Source: Rossellomorea vietnamensis
GTDB lineage: Bacteria > Bacillota > Bacilli > Bacillales > Bacillaceae_B
Assembly: GCF_008180415.1 (NCBI RefSeq)
Contig: NZ_VTEI01000006.1
Coordinates: 40,805 to 104,804 of the forward strand
Reading direction: 5' to 3'
Length of the DNA: 64,000 bases
A program made the translations under genes and the position numbers. The notes beneath the pieces are model-generated. The model was given only the letters and a program-made list of their open reading frames with translations. It was not told the origin of the DNA and made no database searches. This document shows, one piece after another, positions 37,837-47,493 of the stretch (its first letter is position 1; each line of letters starts with the position of its first letter).

Positions 37837-39051
37837 TTAGTATCTTACAGCAGCGTTAGAGTTGATACGGCCATGCTGGAAGTAAGATCCTGTTCCACTG
37901 ATAGGATCTGCTGTTTGTTCAATGGCGGCACGGATCTGGGAGTTGCTGCGTCCCTGACCTGCCAATAATCCAGCAAGTCCCGCAACGTGAGGAGATGCCA
38001 TGGATGTTCCTGACATGTAAGAGTATCCATTGTTAGGAACAGTTGAAGCAATATCCACACCAGGAGCAGTAACGTCTACCCAAGAGCCGTAGTTAGAGAA
38101 TGAAGCTCTGCGGTCACGTGAATCAACAGCACCTACAGCAATAACATTTGAGTAGGAAGCAGGCTCGAATGTTGTGGACACTCCGTCATTCCCTGCTGCA
38201 GCGATGACGACAGATCCCTTATTCCAAGCATAGTTGACCGCATTTTCTAAAGTTGTTGTATTACAATCGCAGCCAAGCGAAAGGTTGATGACTTCAGCAC
38301 CTTGATCGGCAGCATAACGGATACCGTCAGCAATGTCATTCAAAGATCCGCTACCATTTGCATCTAAGACACGAACAGCTAGAATTTTAGTGTTCGGCGC
38401 CATCCCTGCTACCCCTCGGGAGTTATTTGTAATTGCAGCAGCAGTCCCCGCAACGTGTGTTCCATGGCCGTTTAAATCCATTGGGTAATAATCATTGTCT
38501 ACAAAATCATAGCCGCGGATTGTTTTACTGGCCAAGTCAGGATGGTTATAGTCCACTCCAGAATCTAAGATGGCAATCTCCTGTGAACTGCTTCCTCTTG
38601 TTACATTCCACGCTAAGTCTGTATCAGTGTTTTGCGGTCCGTATTGATAGCCCTGATAGTAAGTATCATTAGGAGTCCAGGTGGAGGCAAAGTTATAGTT
38701 AGGCTCCGCGTATTCTACATTAGGGTTTTTGCTCAGCGCTTTTACAACCGCCTCTACATTTCCTACCTTTAACACCTTATAATCGGATTTTACTGCATCA
38801 GTATCCTTCACTTCGGAAGCACCAAGTTTATTCAGTTCGCTTCCTTCTTTTGATTTGCTGACACTATCCTTAAATTTGACGATGACTTCGCCTTTGGCAT
38901 AACTGCCTTTTTCAAGATTGACTTTTACTGCTGAATTTTTGGGAGCATTCTCTAGAGGGTTTGAATCCTTTGCAAAAGCACTACCTCCGAAGCTAGGGAA
39001 CAGGGCAAGTGATGCAGCAAGGGATAAGGCGGCAATTTTTTTGATTTTCAT
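37837..39051 (-). CDS. Secreted subtilisin-like serine protease (S8, thermitase type)
   Basis: A 404-residue preproprotease. A signal peptide of about 26 residues ends SAFA, followed by a propeptide with GEVIVKFKD and NPNVEYAEPNY, and a mature domain from about residue 125. The catalytic triad is Asp163 (ILDSGVDYNHPDL), His196 (NGHGTHVAGT) and Ser350 (GTSMASPH), with oxyanion Asn288. Two close cysteines (GCDC) are unusual for secreted subtilisins. Ca-site residues are typical of thermitase-like enzymes. Start: ATG 39051, 7 nt after GGAGG; the ATG two codons upstream is too close. Extracellular protein degradation is the likely role. Confidence 0.93.
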   Translation of the reverse strand: MKIKKIAALSLAASLALFPSFGGSAFAKDSNPLENAPKNSAVKVNLEKGSYAKGEVIVKFKDSVSKSKEGSELNKLGASEVKDTDAVKSDYKVLKVGNVEAVVKALSKNPNVEYAEPNYNFASTWTPNDTYYQGYQYGPQNTDTDLAWNVTRGSSSQEIAILDSGVDYNHPDLASKTIRGYDFVDNDYYPMDLNGHGTHVAGTAAAITNNSRGVAGMAPNTKILAVRVLDANGSGSLNDIADGIRYAADQGAEVINLSLGCDCNTTTLENAVNYAWNKGSVVIAAAGNDGVSTTFEPASYSNVIAVGAVDSRDRRASFSNYGSWVDVTAPGVDIASTVPNNGYSYMSGTSMASPHVAGLAGLLAGQGRSNSQIRAAIEQTADPISGTGSYFQHGRINSNAAVRY

Positions 39052-39528
39052 AAACATTCCTCCGTTTTCATTTTTTTGAAAGCAAAATTCTTTATACCAT
39101 TCTTCCTAAAGCAGCTTTCGACAGCTTTCCCTCCTTTTCTGTTAGATGCCAAGAGTCATAGGATATCTGCGCTGAGAGTATGTAATGACTCTTGTTAATA
39201 GGATTCTAGCAGATTTTCGACGTTAACTGAATATATTTGAAATTCTGAAAATGGATAAAATTAGGAGTTTAAAACTATAAAATTCGTAAAAAGGTTGTCT
39301 GATTATGAAATATTTCCATAGTCAACTGGATAACCCCTCATTCGGTATAGTCAAAAAGACCTTTATTTTCTCAACCTCTTCAGTAAAACCCCCTTCTTTT
39401 TCAGCTGAAAATTTGGCGCATATGTATCTTTATGGCAAGGTTTTTTTAAATACTTCTGTTTATAACGATATAAGGAAGATCAATTCATTCAGGGATTTTA
39501 CCAGCAATGACTCAAGGGTCATTCTAAA

Positions 39529-39780
39529 CACTACTTCATCTGGGTTTTCCTGCGGGACTGGTCTCTTGAATACTTTTTGACACCACTTCAACTGGATCTT
39601 TCTACTGAACTGGTCCCTTGAATACTTTTTGACACCACTTCAACTGGATCTCTCTACTGTACTGGTCTCTTGAATACTTTTACACACCACTTCATCTGGA
39701 TTTTCCGGCGATATTGGTCTCTAAAATGCTTTTTGTCACCACTTCAACCGGATCACTCTGCTGAACTGGTCTCTGGCTGC
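39529..39780. repeat. Tandem array 1, 52-bp period, five copies
   Basis: Units begin at 39529, 39581, 39633, 39685 and 39737, exactly 52 bp apart. The consensus begins CACCACTTCAACTGGATC and continues with ACTGGTCTCTTGAATACTTT. Copies differ at several positions, so the array is not recent. Since 52 is not a multiple of 3, no repeated peptide is made. It lies between the glnA terminator and the start region of the subtilisin gene; the rest of 39058-39528 shows no gene that I can support. Confidence 0.92.
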
Positions 39781-39851
39781 CTTACATAATAGAAATCATT
39801 AATGCCGTTAATCATCTCCCGGCATCCACAGTATGAATAGCTCACATAAAA

Positions 39852-39880
39852 AACCCCCGACGCAAAATGCGTCAGGGGTT
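39852..39880 (-). terminator. Intrinsic terminator of glnA
   Basis: Stem AACCCCCGACGC / GCGTCAGGGGTT with a T-rich tail on the minus strand. Confidence 0.9.
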
Positions 39881-39892
39881 GAACAATTTGGA

Positions 39893-41227
39893 TCAATACA
39901 TCTGCAGGTACTGCTCGCGCTCCCAAGGGTGAACTTGAGTACGGAACATATCCCACTCGATTTCTTTTGCTTCAATGAAGTGTTCAAAGATATGGTCGCC
40001 TAGTGCTTTCACCATTACCTCATCTTTCTTCAGTGCATCAAGCGCATTGGAAAGGTTTGCTGGAAGATCTTCAATTCCGGCTTCTTCGCGCTCTTCTTTG
40101 TTCATAACATAGATATTGCGGTCAACTGGCTTTGGAGCTTTCATTTCGTTCTTAATTCCGTCTAAACCAGCCGCAAGCAATACAGACATTGCAAGGTAAG
40201 GGTTAGCAGCAGGATCGACACTTCTCACTTCAACACGAGTACTCATACCGCGGGAAGCAGGAATACGGATCAACGGACTGCGGTTTTGCGCAGACCATGC
40301 AACGTAGCAAGGTGCTTCGTAACCAGGAACCAGACGTTTGTAAGAATTGACTGTCGGGTTCGTAACGGCCGTGAATCCAGTCGCATGTTTGATTGTTCCA
40401 GCCAGGAACTGACGTGCAGTTTCACTTAATTGAAGCTCTCCGCTTTCATCGAAGAACGAGTTTTTCCCTTCTTTGAACAGGGACATATTGCAGTGCATAC
40501 CAGAACCGTTCACACCAAACAGCGGCTTCGGCATGAATGTTGCGTGAAGTCCGTGCTTACGCGCAATTGTTTTTACAACAAGCTTGAACGTCTGGATATC
40601 ATCACATGCTTTAAGTGCGGATGCATATTTAAAATCGATTTCGTGCTGTCCTGGTGCTACTTCGTGGTGGGACGCTTCGATTTCAAAGCCCATTTCTTCT
40701 AGTTCTAGTACGATATCTCTGCGGCAGTTTTCCCCAAGATCTGTTGGAGCAAGGTCAAAATATCCGCCGTTGTCATTCAATTCTAATGTCGGCTGTCCTT
40801 CTACATCAAGCTTAAAGAGGAAAAATTCCGGCTCAGGTCCAAGGTTGAAGTCTGAGAATCCAAGCTCTTCCATCTCTTTAAGAACTCTTTTCAGGTTGCT
40901 GCGTGGATCTCCTCCAAATGGAGTTCCGTCCGGATTGTAGATGTCACAGATAAGACGTGCAACTTTACCTTTTTCAGCTGTCCAAGGGAATACAACCCAA
41001 GTATCAAAGTCAGGATATAATTTCATGTCGGATTCTTCAATTCTTACAAAACCTTCGATTGAAGAACCGTCAAACATCATTTCATTATCAAGAGCTTTTC
41101 CTAACTGACTTACCGGGATTTCAACGTTTTTGATTGTTCCCAGGATATCGGTGAACTGCAAACGAATGAACTTTACATTCTCCTTGTCAGCCATTTGTAA
41201 AATGTCTTCACGAGTAAACTTTCCCAT
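39893..41227 (-). CDS. glnA: Glutamine synthetase, type I
   Basis: A 444-residue type I-alpha enzyme that makes glutamine from glutamate, ammonia and ATP, as a cytosolic dodecamer. Marks: [17 protein letters not shown], the ATP site [18 protein letters not shown], and [13 protein letters not shown]. The length is that of the non-adenylylated Bacillus enzyme, which also holds GlnR in its active form when feedback-inhibited. It is the second gene of glnRA (42 bp after glnR) and ends in a strong terminator. RBS GAGGAGG. Confidence 0.98.
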   Translation of the reverse strand: MGKFTREDILQMADKENVKFIRLQFTDILGTIKNVEIPVSQLGKALDNEMMFDGSSIEGFVRIEESDMKLYPDFDTWVVFPWTAEKGKVARLICDIYNPDGTPFGGDPRSNLKRVLKEMEELGFSDFNLGPEPEFFLFKLDVEGQPTLELNDNGGYFDLAPTDLGENCRRDIVLELEEMGFEIEASHHEVAPGQHEIDFKYASALKACDDIQTFKLVVKTIARKHGLHATFMPKPLFGVNGSGMHCNMSLFKEGKNSFFDESGELQLSETARQFLAGTIKHATGFTAVTNPTVNSYKRLVPGYEAPCYVAWSAQNRSPLIRIPASRGMSTRVEVRSVDPAANPYLAMSVLLAAGLDGIKNEMKAPKPVDRNIYVMNKEEREEAGIEDLPANLSNALDALKKDEVMVKALGDHIFEHFIEAKEIEWDMFRTQVHPWEREQYLQMY

Positions 41228-41269
41228 CTTAACTAATTCCTCCTCAAGATTATCTAAAATATTGTGTTT

Positions 41270-41677
41270 TTAGTGGAAAAAGCGTGATAGATCTCCTTGA
41301 CGAAGAGAAGATTTGTTGAAACGCCCTGCATGAAGAAGTTCGTTTCTTAATAATTTTCTCAGTTCGTTGTCGGAAAGATCCGGCTTAGCTTTTTCTGTTT
41401 GCTGTTTGTCGGCTTCTGTTCCTTTATGTTCTTCTTTCACAGCAAAAATTTTCTTAATACCAGCCATGTTGATTCCTTGATCCAATAAATCCTTAATTTC
41501 CAGCAATTTATCGATATCATTCAAGGAGAAGAGCCTGCGCTTCCCTTCTGTTCTTGCCGGGAAGATCAATTCATTCTCTTCATAGTAGCGAACCTGGCGA
41601 GCAGTCAAATCAGTCAGCTGCATCACAATTCCCATGGGAAACAATGGCATGCTTCGTCTAATTTCACTTCCACTCAT
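41270..41677 (-). CDS. glnR: Nitrogen repressor GlnR (MerR family)
   Basis: A 135-residue MerR-type regulator: [30 protein letters not shown] is the winged helix, then a short dimer helix and a C-terminal tail ([25 protein letters not shown]) that is autoinhibitory and senses glutamine synthetase in known GlnR. It represses glnRA and other nitrogen genes in glutamine excess. Its promoter has two GlnR sites. Confidence 0.96.
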   Translation of the reverse strand: MSGSEIRRSMPLFPMGIVMQLTDLTARQVRYYEENELIFPARTEGKRRLFSLNDIDKLLEIKDLLDQGINMAGIKKIFAVKEEHKGTEADKQQTEKAKPDLSDNELRKLLRNELLHAGRFNKSSLRQGDLSRFFH

Positions 41678-41702
41678 CCCGATTCACCTCCTTCTTGCTT
41701 TC

Positions 41703-41753
41703 ATTATATGTTATGTAAGGAATATTGTCAAAGGAATGTTAGGTTTTCTCACA
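41703..41753 (-). promoter_or_regulatory. glnRA promoter with two GlnR boxes
   Basis: A near-ideal sigma-A promoter on the minus strand: TTGACA (41726-41731), 17 bp, TATAAT (41703-41708). A perfect TGTNAN7TNACA site, TGTTAGGTTTTCTCACA, lies at 41737-41753. A second site with one mismatch, TGTAAGGAATATTGTCA, at 41714-41730 overlaps the -35 and spacer. This is the two-operator layout of B. subtilis glnRA. Confidence 0.93.
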
Positions 41754-41767
41754 TGAAATTTCAATAA

Positions 41768-41799
41768 AAAAGGACAGCTCATTTTTAAGCTATCCTTTT
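41768..41799 (-). terminator. Intrinsic terminator of ynbB
   Basis: Stem AAAAGGACAGCT / AGCTATCCTTTT just past the ynbB stop. Confidence 0.87.
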
Positions 41800-41814
41800 A
41801 AAGTATAATTATCC

Positions 41815-43086
41815 TTATTTTATAGTGATTAAACCTTTTTCCATCAACTTATTTATACTTGTCAATATCGCGATCTTTACGTGAGAGTATGTTAAGCCTC
41901 CTTGGACATACGCAGTAAACGGGGGGCGAAGCGGGCCATCTGCAGAAAGCTCGATGCTCGCTCCCTGAATAAATGTCCCAGCTGCCATAATCACATCATC
42001 CTCATATCCGGGCATATAATCCGGGTGGGGCGTAAAATGCGAATTAATAGGTGAAGCAAACTGAATCGCCTGACAGAAAGCCACCATTTTCTCTTTGTCA
42101 TTGAATTGCACAGATTGAATCAAGTCAGTACGATCAGCATCCCAGGCAGGATCTGTACTCATGCCAAATCCTTCTAGTATGGCAGCCGTAAAGACAGCTC
42201 CCTTCAAAGCTTGAGCGACCACATGAGGAGCCGCAAAAAAACCTTGATACATCTCCTGCAAAGAATATAATGATGCACCCGCTTCCGCTCCAATCCCAGG
42301 AGAAGTCATTCGATAAGAACAGGCTTCCACAAGGTCTTTCTTCCCTGCGATATATCCTCCTGTTTTCGCAAGGCCGCCTCCTGGGTTTTTAATCAGCGAT
42401 CCCGCAATAAGGTCAGCTCCAATGTGGCAAGGCTCCATATCTTCAACAAACTCGCCATAACAATTATCAACGAATACCACTACATCGGGATTGATTTCCT
42501 TTACAAACTTTATCATCACTTCGATTTGCTCAAGGGTAAATGAAGGACGGTTGGCGTAGCCCTTCGAACGCTGGATTCCGATCATCTTGGTATTGGGCTT
42601 CATAGCCTTTGATACTGAATCAAAATTTACTGAACCATCTTCATTCAGCGGGATCGAGTCATATCCGATCCCAAACTCCTTTAATGATCCTGTGCCTTTC
42701 CCTCGAATCCCTACAATTTCTTCCAAAGTATCATAAGGTTTTCCTGTGATATATAACAATTCATCACCTGGGCGCAGAATTCCAAACAGTGAAATGGAAA
42801 TGGCATGCGTGCCGGAAATGATCTGCGGGCGAACAAGTGCTGCTTCACCACCGAACACATCTGCATAGATCTGCTCAAGCGTATCTCTTCCAATATCGTC
42901 ATATCCGTACCCTGTGGTCGGGATGAAGTGGGAATCGCTTACACGATGTTTTTGAAAAGAAGTTAGCACCCTGAACTGATTTTCTTCAGCACGGCGGTCG
43001 ATTCTTTTATGAATGTCACTAATTTTCGCTTCTGCTTTTTCTGCTATGGATTGTAATTCTTTTCCGTAAGTTAAGTACTGATACAT
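41815..43086 (-). CDS. ynbB: PLP-dependent methionine gamma-lyase family protein YnbB
   Basis: A 423-residue fold-type I PLP enzyme of the aluminium-resistance/YnbB family. The likely PLP lysine is Lys233 in GSLIKNPGG; the Asp that binds the pyridine nitrogen is in VVVFVDNCYGEF (Asp207). SGTHAISISLFGIL and EAGASLYSLQEMYQGFFAAPH are conserved in the family. It probably acts on sulphur amino acids, but the reaction is not established. It lies between hflX and glnR as in B. subtilis; RBS AGAAGGAG. Confidence 0.92.
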   Translation of the reverse strand: MYQYLTYGKELQSIAEKAEAKISDIHKRIDRRAEENQFRVLTSFQKHRVSDSHFIPTTGYGYDDIGRDTLEQIYADVFGGEAALVRPQIISGTHAISISLFGILRPGDELLYITGKPYDTLEEIVGIRGKGTGSLKEFGIGYDSIPLNEDGSVNFDSVSKAMKPNTKMIGIQRSKGYANRPSFTLEQIEVMIKFVKEINPDVVVFVDNCYGEFVEDMEPCHIGADLIAGSLIKNPGGGLAKTGGYIAGKKDLVEACSYRMTSPGIGAEAGASLYSLQEMYQGFFAAPHVVAQALKGAVFTAAILEGFGMSTDPAWDADRTDLIQSVQFNDKEKMVAFCQAIQFASPINSHFTPHPDYMPGYEDDVIMAAGTFIQGASIELSADGPLRPPFTAYVQGGLTYSHVKIAILTSINKLMEKGLITIK

Positions 43087-43153
43087 CTGTTTCTCCTTCT
43101 AAAGGTGCAGATTTCAATTATAGAAAAATTACATTTCTGAATTGTTTTTTGTA

Positions 43154-44407
43154 TTACTTTTGAAATTTTTTGATGCTTCCCGTCATAGGATGATCTGATA
43201 AAGAATATCCTTTCGCTTCATACTCGTGGGTTTCTTCATTAAACTGGAGCTTTCTTACGATTGTTTCGTTTTTCAACTGCGACAGTAATTTCCCCTCATC
43301 TGAAGGAAGATGAACATGATACGCTTCCATCTGCTCTATGACGATGCTTTCCATTTTATCTTTAAGAGCCGCTCTGTCTTCTTCATTCAATGCGCTGATG
43401 ATGATTTTATCGCTGCCGCTGTCCGGCACAAAATCAGGATGCATCTGGTCGCGTTTATTGTAAATTGTCAACTGGGGAATGTGGTTCATCCCGAGTTCTT
43501 CCAGAAGAGACTGCACAGTTTTTTCATGATTGTTGTAATCCGGATTCGAACTATCGACGACATGCAGCAGCAAGTCAGCTTCCTTAACTTCTTCCAATGT
43601 AGACCTGAAGGCCGCTACCAGGGCAGTAGGCAGATCTTGAATGAATCCTACTGTATCCGTCACCAAAGCGGTGTATCCGCTCGGCAGGATCAACTTTCTC
43701 GTTAAAGGATCCAGCGTCGCAAACAATTGATTCTCTTCATAAGACTCCGCAATGGATATTCTATTGAAAAGAGTAGATTTACCTGCGTTTGTATAGCCCA
43801 TAAGAGCCATCTGGAACGTTTTATTCTTTTTCCTCCGTTCCCTGTAGCGCTCACGGTGTTCCACAACCACTTGCAGGGCTTTTTTAATATCATCTATTCT
43901 CCGTCTGATATGGCGGCGGTCACTCTCAAGCTTCGTCTCACCAGGACCTCTTGTGCCGATACCGCCCGCCAGACGGGACATCGCTGTTCCCTTACCAACC
44001 AGGCGGGGCAGCATGTATTGAAGCTGGGCCAATTCAACCTGCAGTTTCCCTTCTTTTGATCGGGCTCTCTGGGCAAAGATATCGAGAATCAATTGAGTCC
44101 GGTCTATGACTCTTGCTTCAAGCTGTTCCGACAAGTTTCGGATCTGGCTTGGAGATAGTTCATCATTAAAAATGATAAGATCCGGTTCAAATTGCTCTTC
44201 CAGCGCAACAAGCTCTTCCACTTTCCCTTTTCCGATATAGGTTTTCGGGTGTTTACGCTCCCTCTTTTGAGTAAGGGTTGCAGAAACTTCAGCCTGCGCT
44301 GTTTCCGTCAACGACTCTAGCTCTTCCATTGAGTACCGAAACCTTTGATCATCTTCTTCAATCTGACATCCGACTAATAACGCTTTTTCGATCATTTTTT
44401 CTTCCAA
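43154..44407 (-). CDS. hflX: Ribosome-associated GTPase HflX (YnbA)
   Basis: A TRAFAC-class GTPase that binds the 50S subunit and can split stalled ribosomes. The N-terminal HflX domain has [13 protein letters not shown] and [16 protein letters not shown] basic linker [11 protein letters not shown] precedes the G domain: G1 [11 protein letters not shown]3 [11 protein letters not shown]4 YNKRD. I choose a TTG at 44405-44407, six bases after AGAAGGA (417 residues). The ATG pair at 44447 has no ribosome-binding site; ATG 44395 is a further option. Confidence 0.93.
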   Translation of the reverse strand: MEEKMIEKALLVGCQIEEDDQRFRYSMEELESLTETAQAEVSATLTQKRERKHPKTYIGKGKVEELVALEEQFEPDLIIFNDELSPSQIRNLSEQLEARVIDRTQLILDIFAQRARSKEGKLQVELAQLQYMLPRLVGKGTAMSRLAGGIGTRGPGETKLESDRRHIRRRIDDIKKALQVVVEHRERYRERRKKNKTFQMALMGYTNAGKSTLFNRISIAESYEENQLFATLDPLTRKLILPSGYTALVTDTVGFIQDLPTALVAAFRSTLEEVKEADLLLHVVDSSNPDYNNHEKTVQSLLEELGMNHIPQLTIYNKRDQMHPDFVPDSGSDKIIISALNEEDRAALKDKMESIVIEQMEAYHVHLPSDEGKLLSQLKNETIVRKLQFNEETHEYEAKGYSLSDHPMTGSIKKFQK

Positions 44408-44677
44408 ACAGAATCCTTCTTTCCTATTAGATTTGCTATTTTTCATCATATCAAAAACAAAATGTAAACACTATGTTTAACCTTTCTAAATATGTGATAA
44501 AAAAAGGTTGCAAAACTAAGATTGCATGTTAAAATCAATATGTTTGAATAGAGACTAAAGTTAATCATCATGCAGAGTTTCTTTAACAGATCAACGCATT
44601 CTTGCATGGAGCAAAAACCACTCTCTGCGCTTATGTGTTAAAGGAATTCCGGAATCGACAGCAAAGGAGGAACAGCT

Positions 44678-45286
44678 ATGACTTGGGAAGTTCTAAGTAT
44701 TGTCGGCACAATTGCTTTTGCCGTTTCAGGAGCAATTATCGCCATGGAAGAAGAATATGACATTCTCGGGGTGTATATTTTAGGTATCGTTACTGCATTC
44801 GGAGGAGGAGCAATAAGGAACCTGCTGATCGGCGTTCCGGTCTCTGCTCTTTGGGAACAAGGGTTTCTTTTCCAAATTGCACTCCTGTCCATTACCGCAG
44901 TTTTCTTATTCCCTAACAACCTGCTCCGCCATTGGAGACGGTGGGGCAACTTCTTTGACGCTATTGGATTATCTGCTTTTGCCATTCAGGGAGCACTATA
45001 TGCATCAGAAATGAATCATCCTCTCAGCGCCATCATCGTTGCAGCGGTTTTAACAGGCAGTGGAGGCGGAATCATACGTGATCTTCTCGCCGGCAGAAAG
45101 CCGCTGGTTCTAAGATCTGAGATTTATGCAGTATGGGCCGTTCTTTGCGGTGCCGCCATCGGATTAAAACTTGTAACTGAACCTTGGGAATTATACACTC
45201 TCTTCATTATGACTACTTCTCTAAGAGTATTGTCATATTCCTACAAATGGAGACTGCCAAATAAGAATATTAAAGCATTTCAATGA
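44678..45286 (+). CDS. TRIC-type cation channel family protein (UPF0126, YvgT-like)
   Basis: A 202-residue membrane protein with seven predicted helices in two repeats: AFAVSGAIIAMEEEYDILGVYILGIVTAFGGGAIRNLLIG, then AFAIQGALY and VAAVLTGSGGGIIRDLLAGRKP. The GGGAIRN and GGGIIRD loops are the family signature and form the pore in known trimeric structures. Prokaryotic members are K+ channels or transporters. It is on the plus strand, divergent from hflX. RBS AAAGGAGGA. Confidence 0.88.
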   Translation: MTWEVLSIVGTIAFAVSGAIIAMEEEYDILGVYILGIVTAFGGGAIRNLLIGVPVSALWEQGFLFQIALLSITAVFLFPNNLLRHWRRWGNFFDAIGLSAFAIQGALYASEMNHPLSAIIVAAVLTGSGGGIIRDLLAGRKPLVLRSEIYAVWAVLCGAAIGLKLVTEPWELYTLFIMTTSLRVLSYSYKWRLPNKNIKAFQ

Positions 45287-45294
45287 CAACAAAG

Positions 45295-45321
45295 AAGCTT
45301 GATCCCCGGTGGATCAAGCTT
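45295..45321 (+). terminator. Intrinsic terminator of the TRIC-type gene
   Basis: Perfect stem AAGCTTGATCC / GGATCAAGCTT, then T6. Confidence 0.92.
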
Positions 45322-45430
45322 TTTTTGTGCTATTCACCTATTTAAAATCCTGAGGAATGATTGTCTTAGAGTATTTCTTTTACCTTTATATTTATAATGC
45401 TATAAGGTGCAGGTCAGGCATCTCTGCTAT

Positions 45431-46786
45431 TTATTCAAGATTAAGGACAGCATCGCAAACCGTCCTTAAAAGAAATTCCAAGTCGGCCGTTTTGATGCTT
45501 AATGGAGGAGAGATCGCCAAAACATTATTAAAGCCTGCAACAGTTGCCCCATTCTTTCCTATTAAGACCTTTTTTGATTTACAGTATCCAACTGCACTAT
45601 TCACCTTATCAGCCGTTAAAGGTTCTTTGGTGTCTTTATCCGAAACCAGCTCAATGCCAATTAACAAACCTTTTCCCCGTATATCCCCTACATACTTATG
45701 CCCCTGCAGCTCCTTTTTCAAAGTAGAGAGAGCGAATTCACCTAATTCTACAGAACGCTCAAACAACTTTTCGTCCTCCAAGAGCTCAATATTTTTCAGA
45801 GCCAGGGCACACGCAGCAGGATTTCCTCCAAATGTATTGATATGCCTGAAATATTCGTACTCACCTTTTCCCTTGAACGCTTCATATATTTCACGCTTGA
45901 CTGCTGTAGCCGCAAGTGGAAGATAGCCACTGGTGATGCCTTTTGCCATCGTAATAATGTCTGGCTTCGTTTCATAATTCATAAATCCAAACGGTTTCCC
46001 TGTCCGGCCGAATCCGCAGATCACTTCATCAACGATTAATAAAGCTCCGTGCTTCTCACAAACTTCCATTACCCCTTTCATGTATCCTTCTTGAGGAAGC
46101 AGTATACCGCCTCCTGTGATAATCGGTTCCATGATCACAGCCGCAATTGTTTCACTCAACTCCCAAGTCATCACGCTCTCAACAGCTTTTACACCAGGAA
46201 GCTTATGTGGTGGTGTATCCTCAGGCACTTCATCCCGGTAAGTATCAGGAGGCTGAACATGGATAAACCCCGGCGCCAAGGGTTCATATTTGTATTTCCT
46301 TTGCGCCTGCCCGGTTGCAGCAAGTGTACCCATCGTATTTCCGTGATAACCCCTGTAACGCGAAACAATCTTGTAACGGCTTCCTTCTCCTTGCTGCTGA
46401 TGATATTGACGGGCAATTTTAAAAGCCGTTTCGTTGGCTTCCGATCCGCTATTGGAGAAGAAAATGACGTAGTCTCCTCCGAGCATCTCATTTAGTTTCT
46501 CAGCTAATCTAATAGCAGGAGGATGACTTTGGGTCAAAGGGTAATATGACATTTTCTTTAATTGCTCGTATGCCTCATCGGCCAATTCCTTCCGGCCATA
46601 GCCGACATTCACACACCACAATCCTGCCATTCCATCTAAATATTTGCTGCCATTATGATCTGTTAGCCATGAGCCATCCGATTCTGCAATCACCATAGTA
46701 CCACCGGGATCATACGGCTTCATAGAATGCCATATATACTGTTCATCCTGAGATGACAATTTTTCATTTTGTTGTCCTTTTTCCAC
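45431..46786 (-). CDS. Class III aminotransferase
   Basis: A 451-residue PLP-dependent omega-aminotransferase of the YhxA / beta-alanine-pyruvate type. Visible: GMAGLWCVNVGYG, SNSGSEANETAFKIAR, SRYRGYHGNTMG, the acid in LLIVDEVICGFGRTG and the PLP lysine (Lys282) in TMAKGITSGYLP. Its amino donor is unknown. Start: GTG 46786 with GGGAGG in front; a longer frame begins 26 codons upstream without a ribosome-binding site. It stands next to remnants of a sigma-54 activator, a pairing known for GABA-type aminotransferase loci, so an amino-acid catabolic role is plausible. Confidence 0.87.
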   Translation of the reverse strand: MEKGQQNEKLSSQDEQYIWHSMKPYDPGGTMVIAESDGSWLTDHNGSKYLDGMAGLWCVNVGYGRKELADEAYEQLKKMSYYPLTQSHPPAIRLAEKLNEMLGGDYVIFFSNSGSEANETAFKIARQYHQQQGEGSRYKIVSRYRGYHGNTMGTLAATGQAQRKYKYEPLAPGFIHVQPPDTYRDEVPEDTPPHKLPGVKAVESVMTWELSETIAAVIMEPIITGGGILLPQEGYMKGVMEVCEKHGALLIVDEVICGFGRTGKPFGFMNYETKPDIITMAKGITSGYLPLAATAVKREIYEAFKGKGEYEYFRHINTFGGNPAACALALKNIELLEDEKLFERSVELGEFALSTLKKELQGHKYVGDIRGKGLLIGIELVSDKDTKEPLTADKVNSAVGYCKSKKVLIGKNGATVAGFNNVLAISPPLSIKTADLEFLLRTVCDAVLNLE

Positions 46787-46889
46787 CAAGAAGACCTCCC
46801 TCATTAGGACTTTCTTTGTATTTATATGAAGAGGAATCTTTTTATAGAAACGGTATTCTTTCAAAAAGAAAAATCTGGTTCATAGTAAC

Positions 46890-47337
46890 GGGTTCTGTTT
46901 TGAAGTACAAACTTCTAATTAGCCAAAGAAAAGGTTAAGTGATTCGTACCCGGAAACAATGTCTGTTGATTTCCACTCCAGGTGCGTGACTCCGCGGGGC
47001 GTGGGGTGAGCCTCCTCGGCTTCGCCTGTGGGGTCTCACCTGTCACGCTAGCCCCGCAGGAGATCACGCACCTTCCGTTCCAATCAAATTATTGTAAGAT
47101 TTTTTATAATTAACTACTCTCCTATTTATTAGTATTGGTTATAGGAAATTGTGCATCAAATTTTGTAGAACAAAAAGTTCTGTCATTTGCTATTTAGGGT
47201 ACATTTTGTATTACCAATTGAACAGAGTTACTAGCAAGATTACCCTTAAATCAACAAAATAAGGTGTGCCAAAGTCAATGCGGTTTGACATTCCTTTTGA
47301 TATACAATTGTTAATTTTGTACTCGGAAACAGAACCC
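46890..47337. mobile_element. Decayed element with inverted ends, 448 bp
   Basis: GGGTTCTGTTTTGAAGTAC at 46890 and its near-inverse GTACTCGGAAACAGAACCC ending at 47337 match at 19 of 22 positions. The interior has no transposase frame. The ends resemble those of IS6-type elements (from memory), so this may be an internally deleted IS. GGTTCATAGTAAC (46877-46889) and GGTTCATAGTCAC (47342-47354) flank it in direct orientation. A type B hairpin repeat is nested within. Confidence 0.5.
46967..47086. repeat. Type B GC-rich hairpin core
   Basis: About 120 bp, foldable from end to end: outer arms GGTGCGTGA (46981-46989) with TCACGCACC (47064-47072), an inner CTCCGCGGGGC with GCCCCGCAGGAG, and an apical GGTGAG with CTCACC. 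It shares its core (CCTCCTCGGCTTCGCCTG, GCAGGAGATC) with the copies at 37.2, 49.2, 3.9 and 18.7 kb but lacks the GGCTGTTTTCG ends. Confidence 0.75.
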
Positions 47338-47493
47338 TTTAGGTTCATAGTCACTTTTAGTGTATTTCATTCACTATCCACTGCCAATAAACCTTCGAGT
47401 TGCTCATGAGTGAAGACATCTTTTTTCTTTCTTCACAAATTCTGTATCCAATACACTGACTTGCAGACATCTTCTTCCCCTTCTGCACGAGTT

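Noticed and set aside
39305..39580. A 91-codon plus-strand frame beside tandem array 1
   Set aside because: It runs into the array, has no SD and low-complexity composition, and the array period of 52 breaks the frame.
45357..45926. A 189-codon plus-strand frame opposite the aminotransferase
   Set aside because: It is the antisense shadow of a clear class III aminotransferase gene and has no SD.
47260..47280. Sigma-54 (-24/-12) promoter for the aminotransferase
   Set aside because: A TGGCAC occurs on the minus strand, but no GC doublet stands at the required -12 distance, and it lies inside the decayed element.
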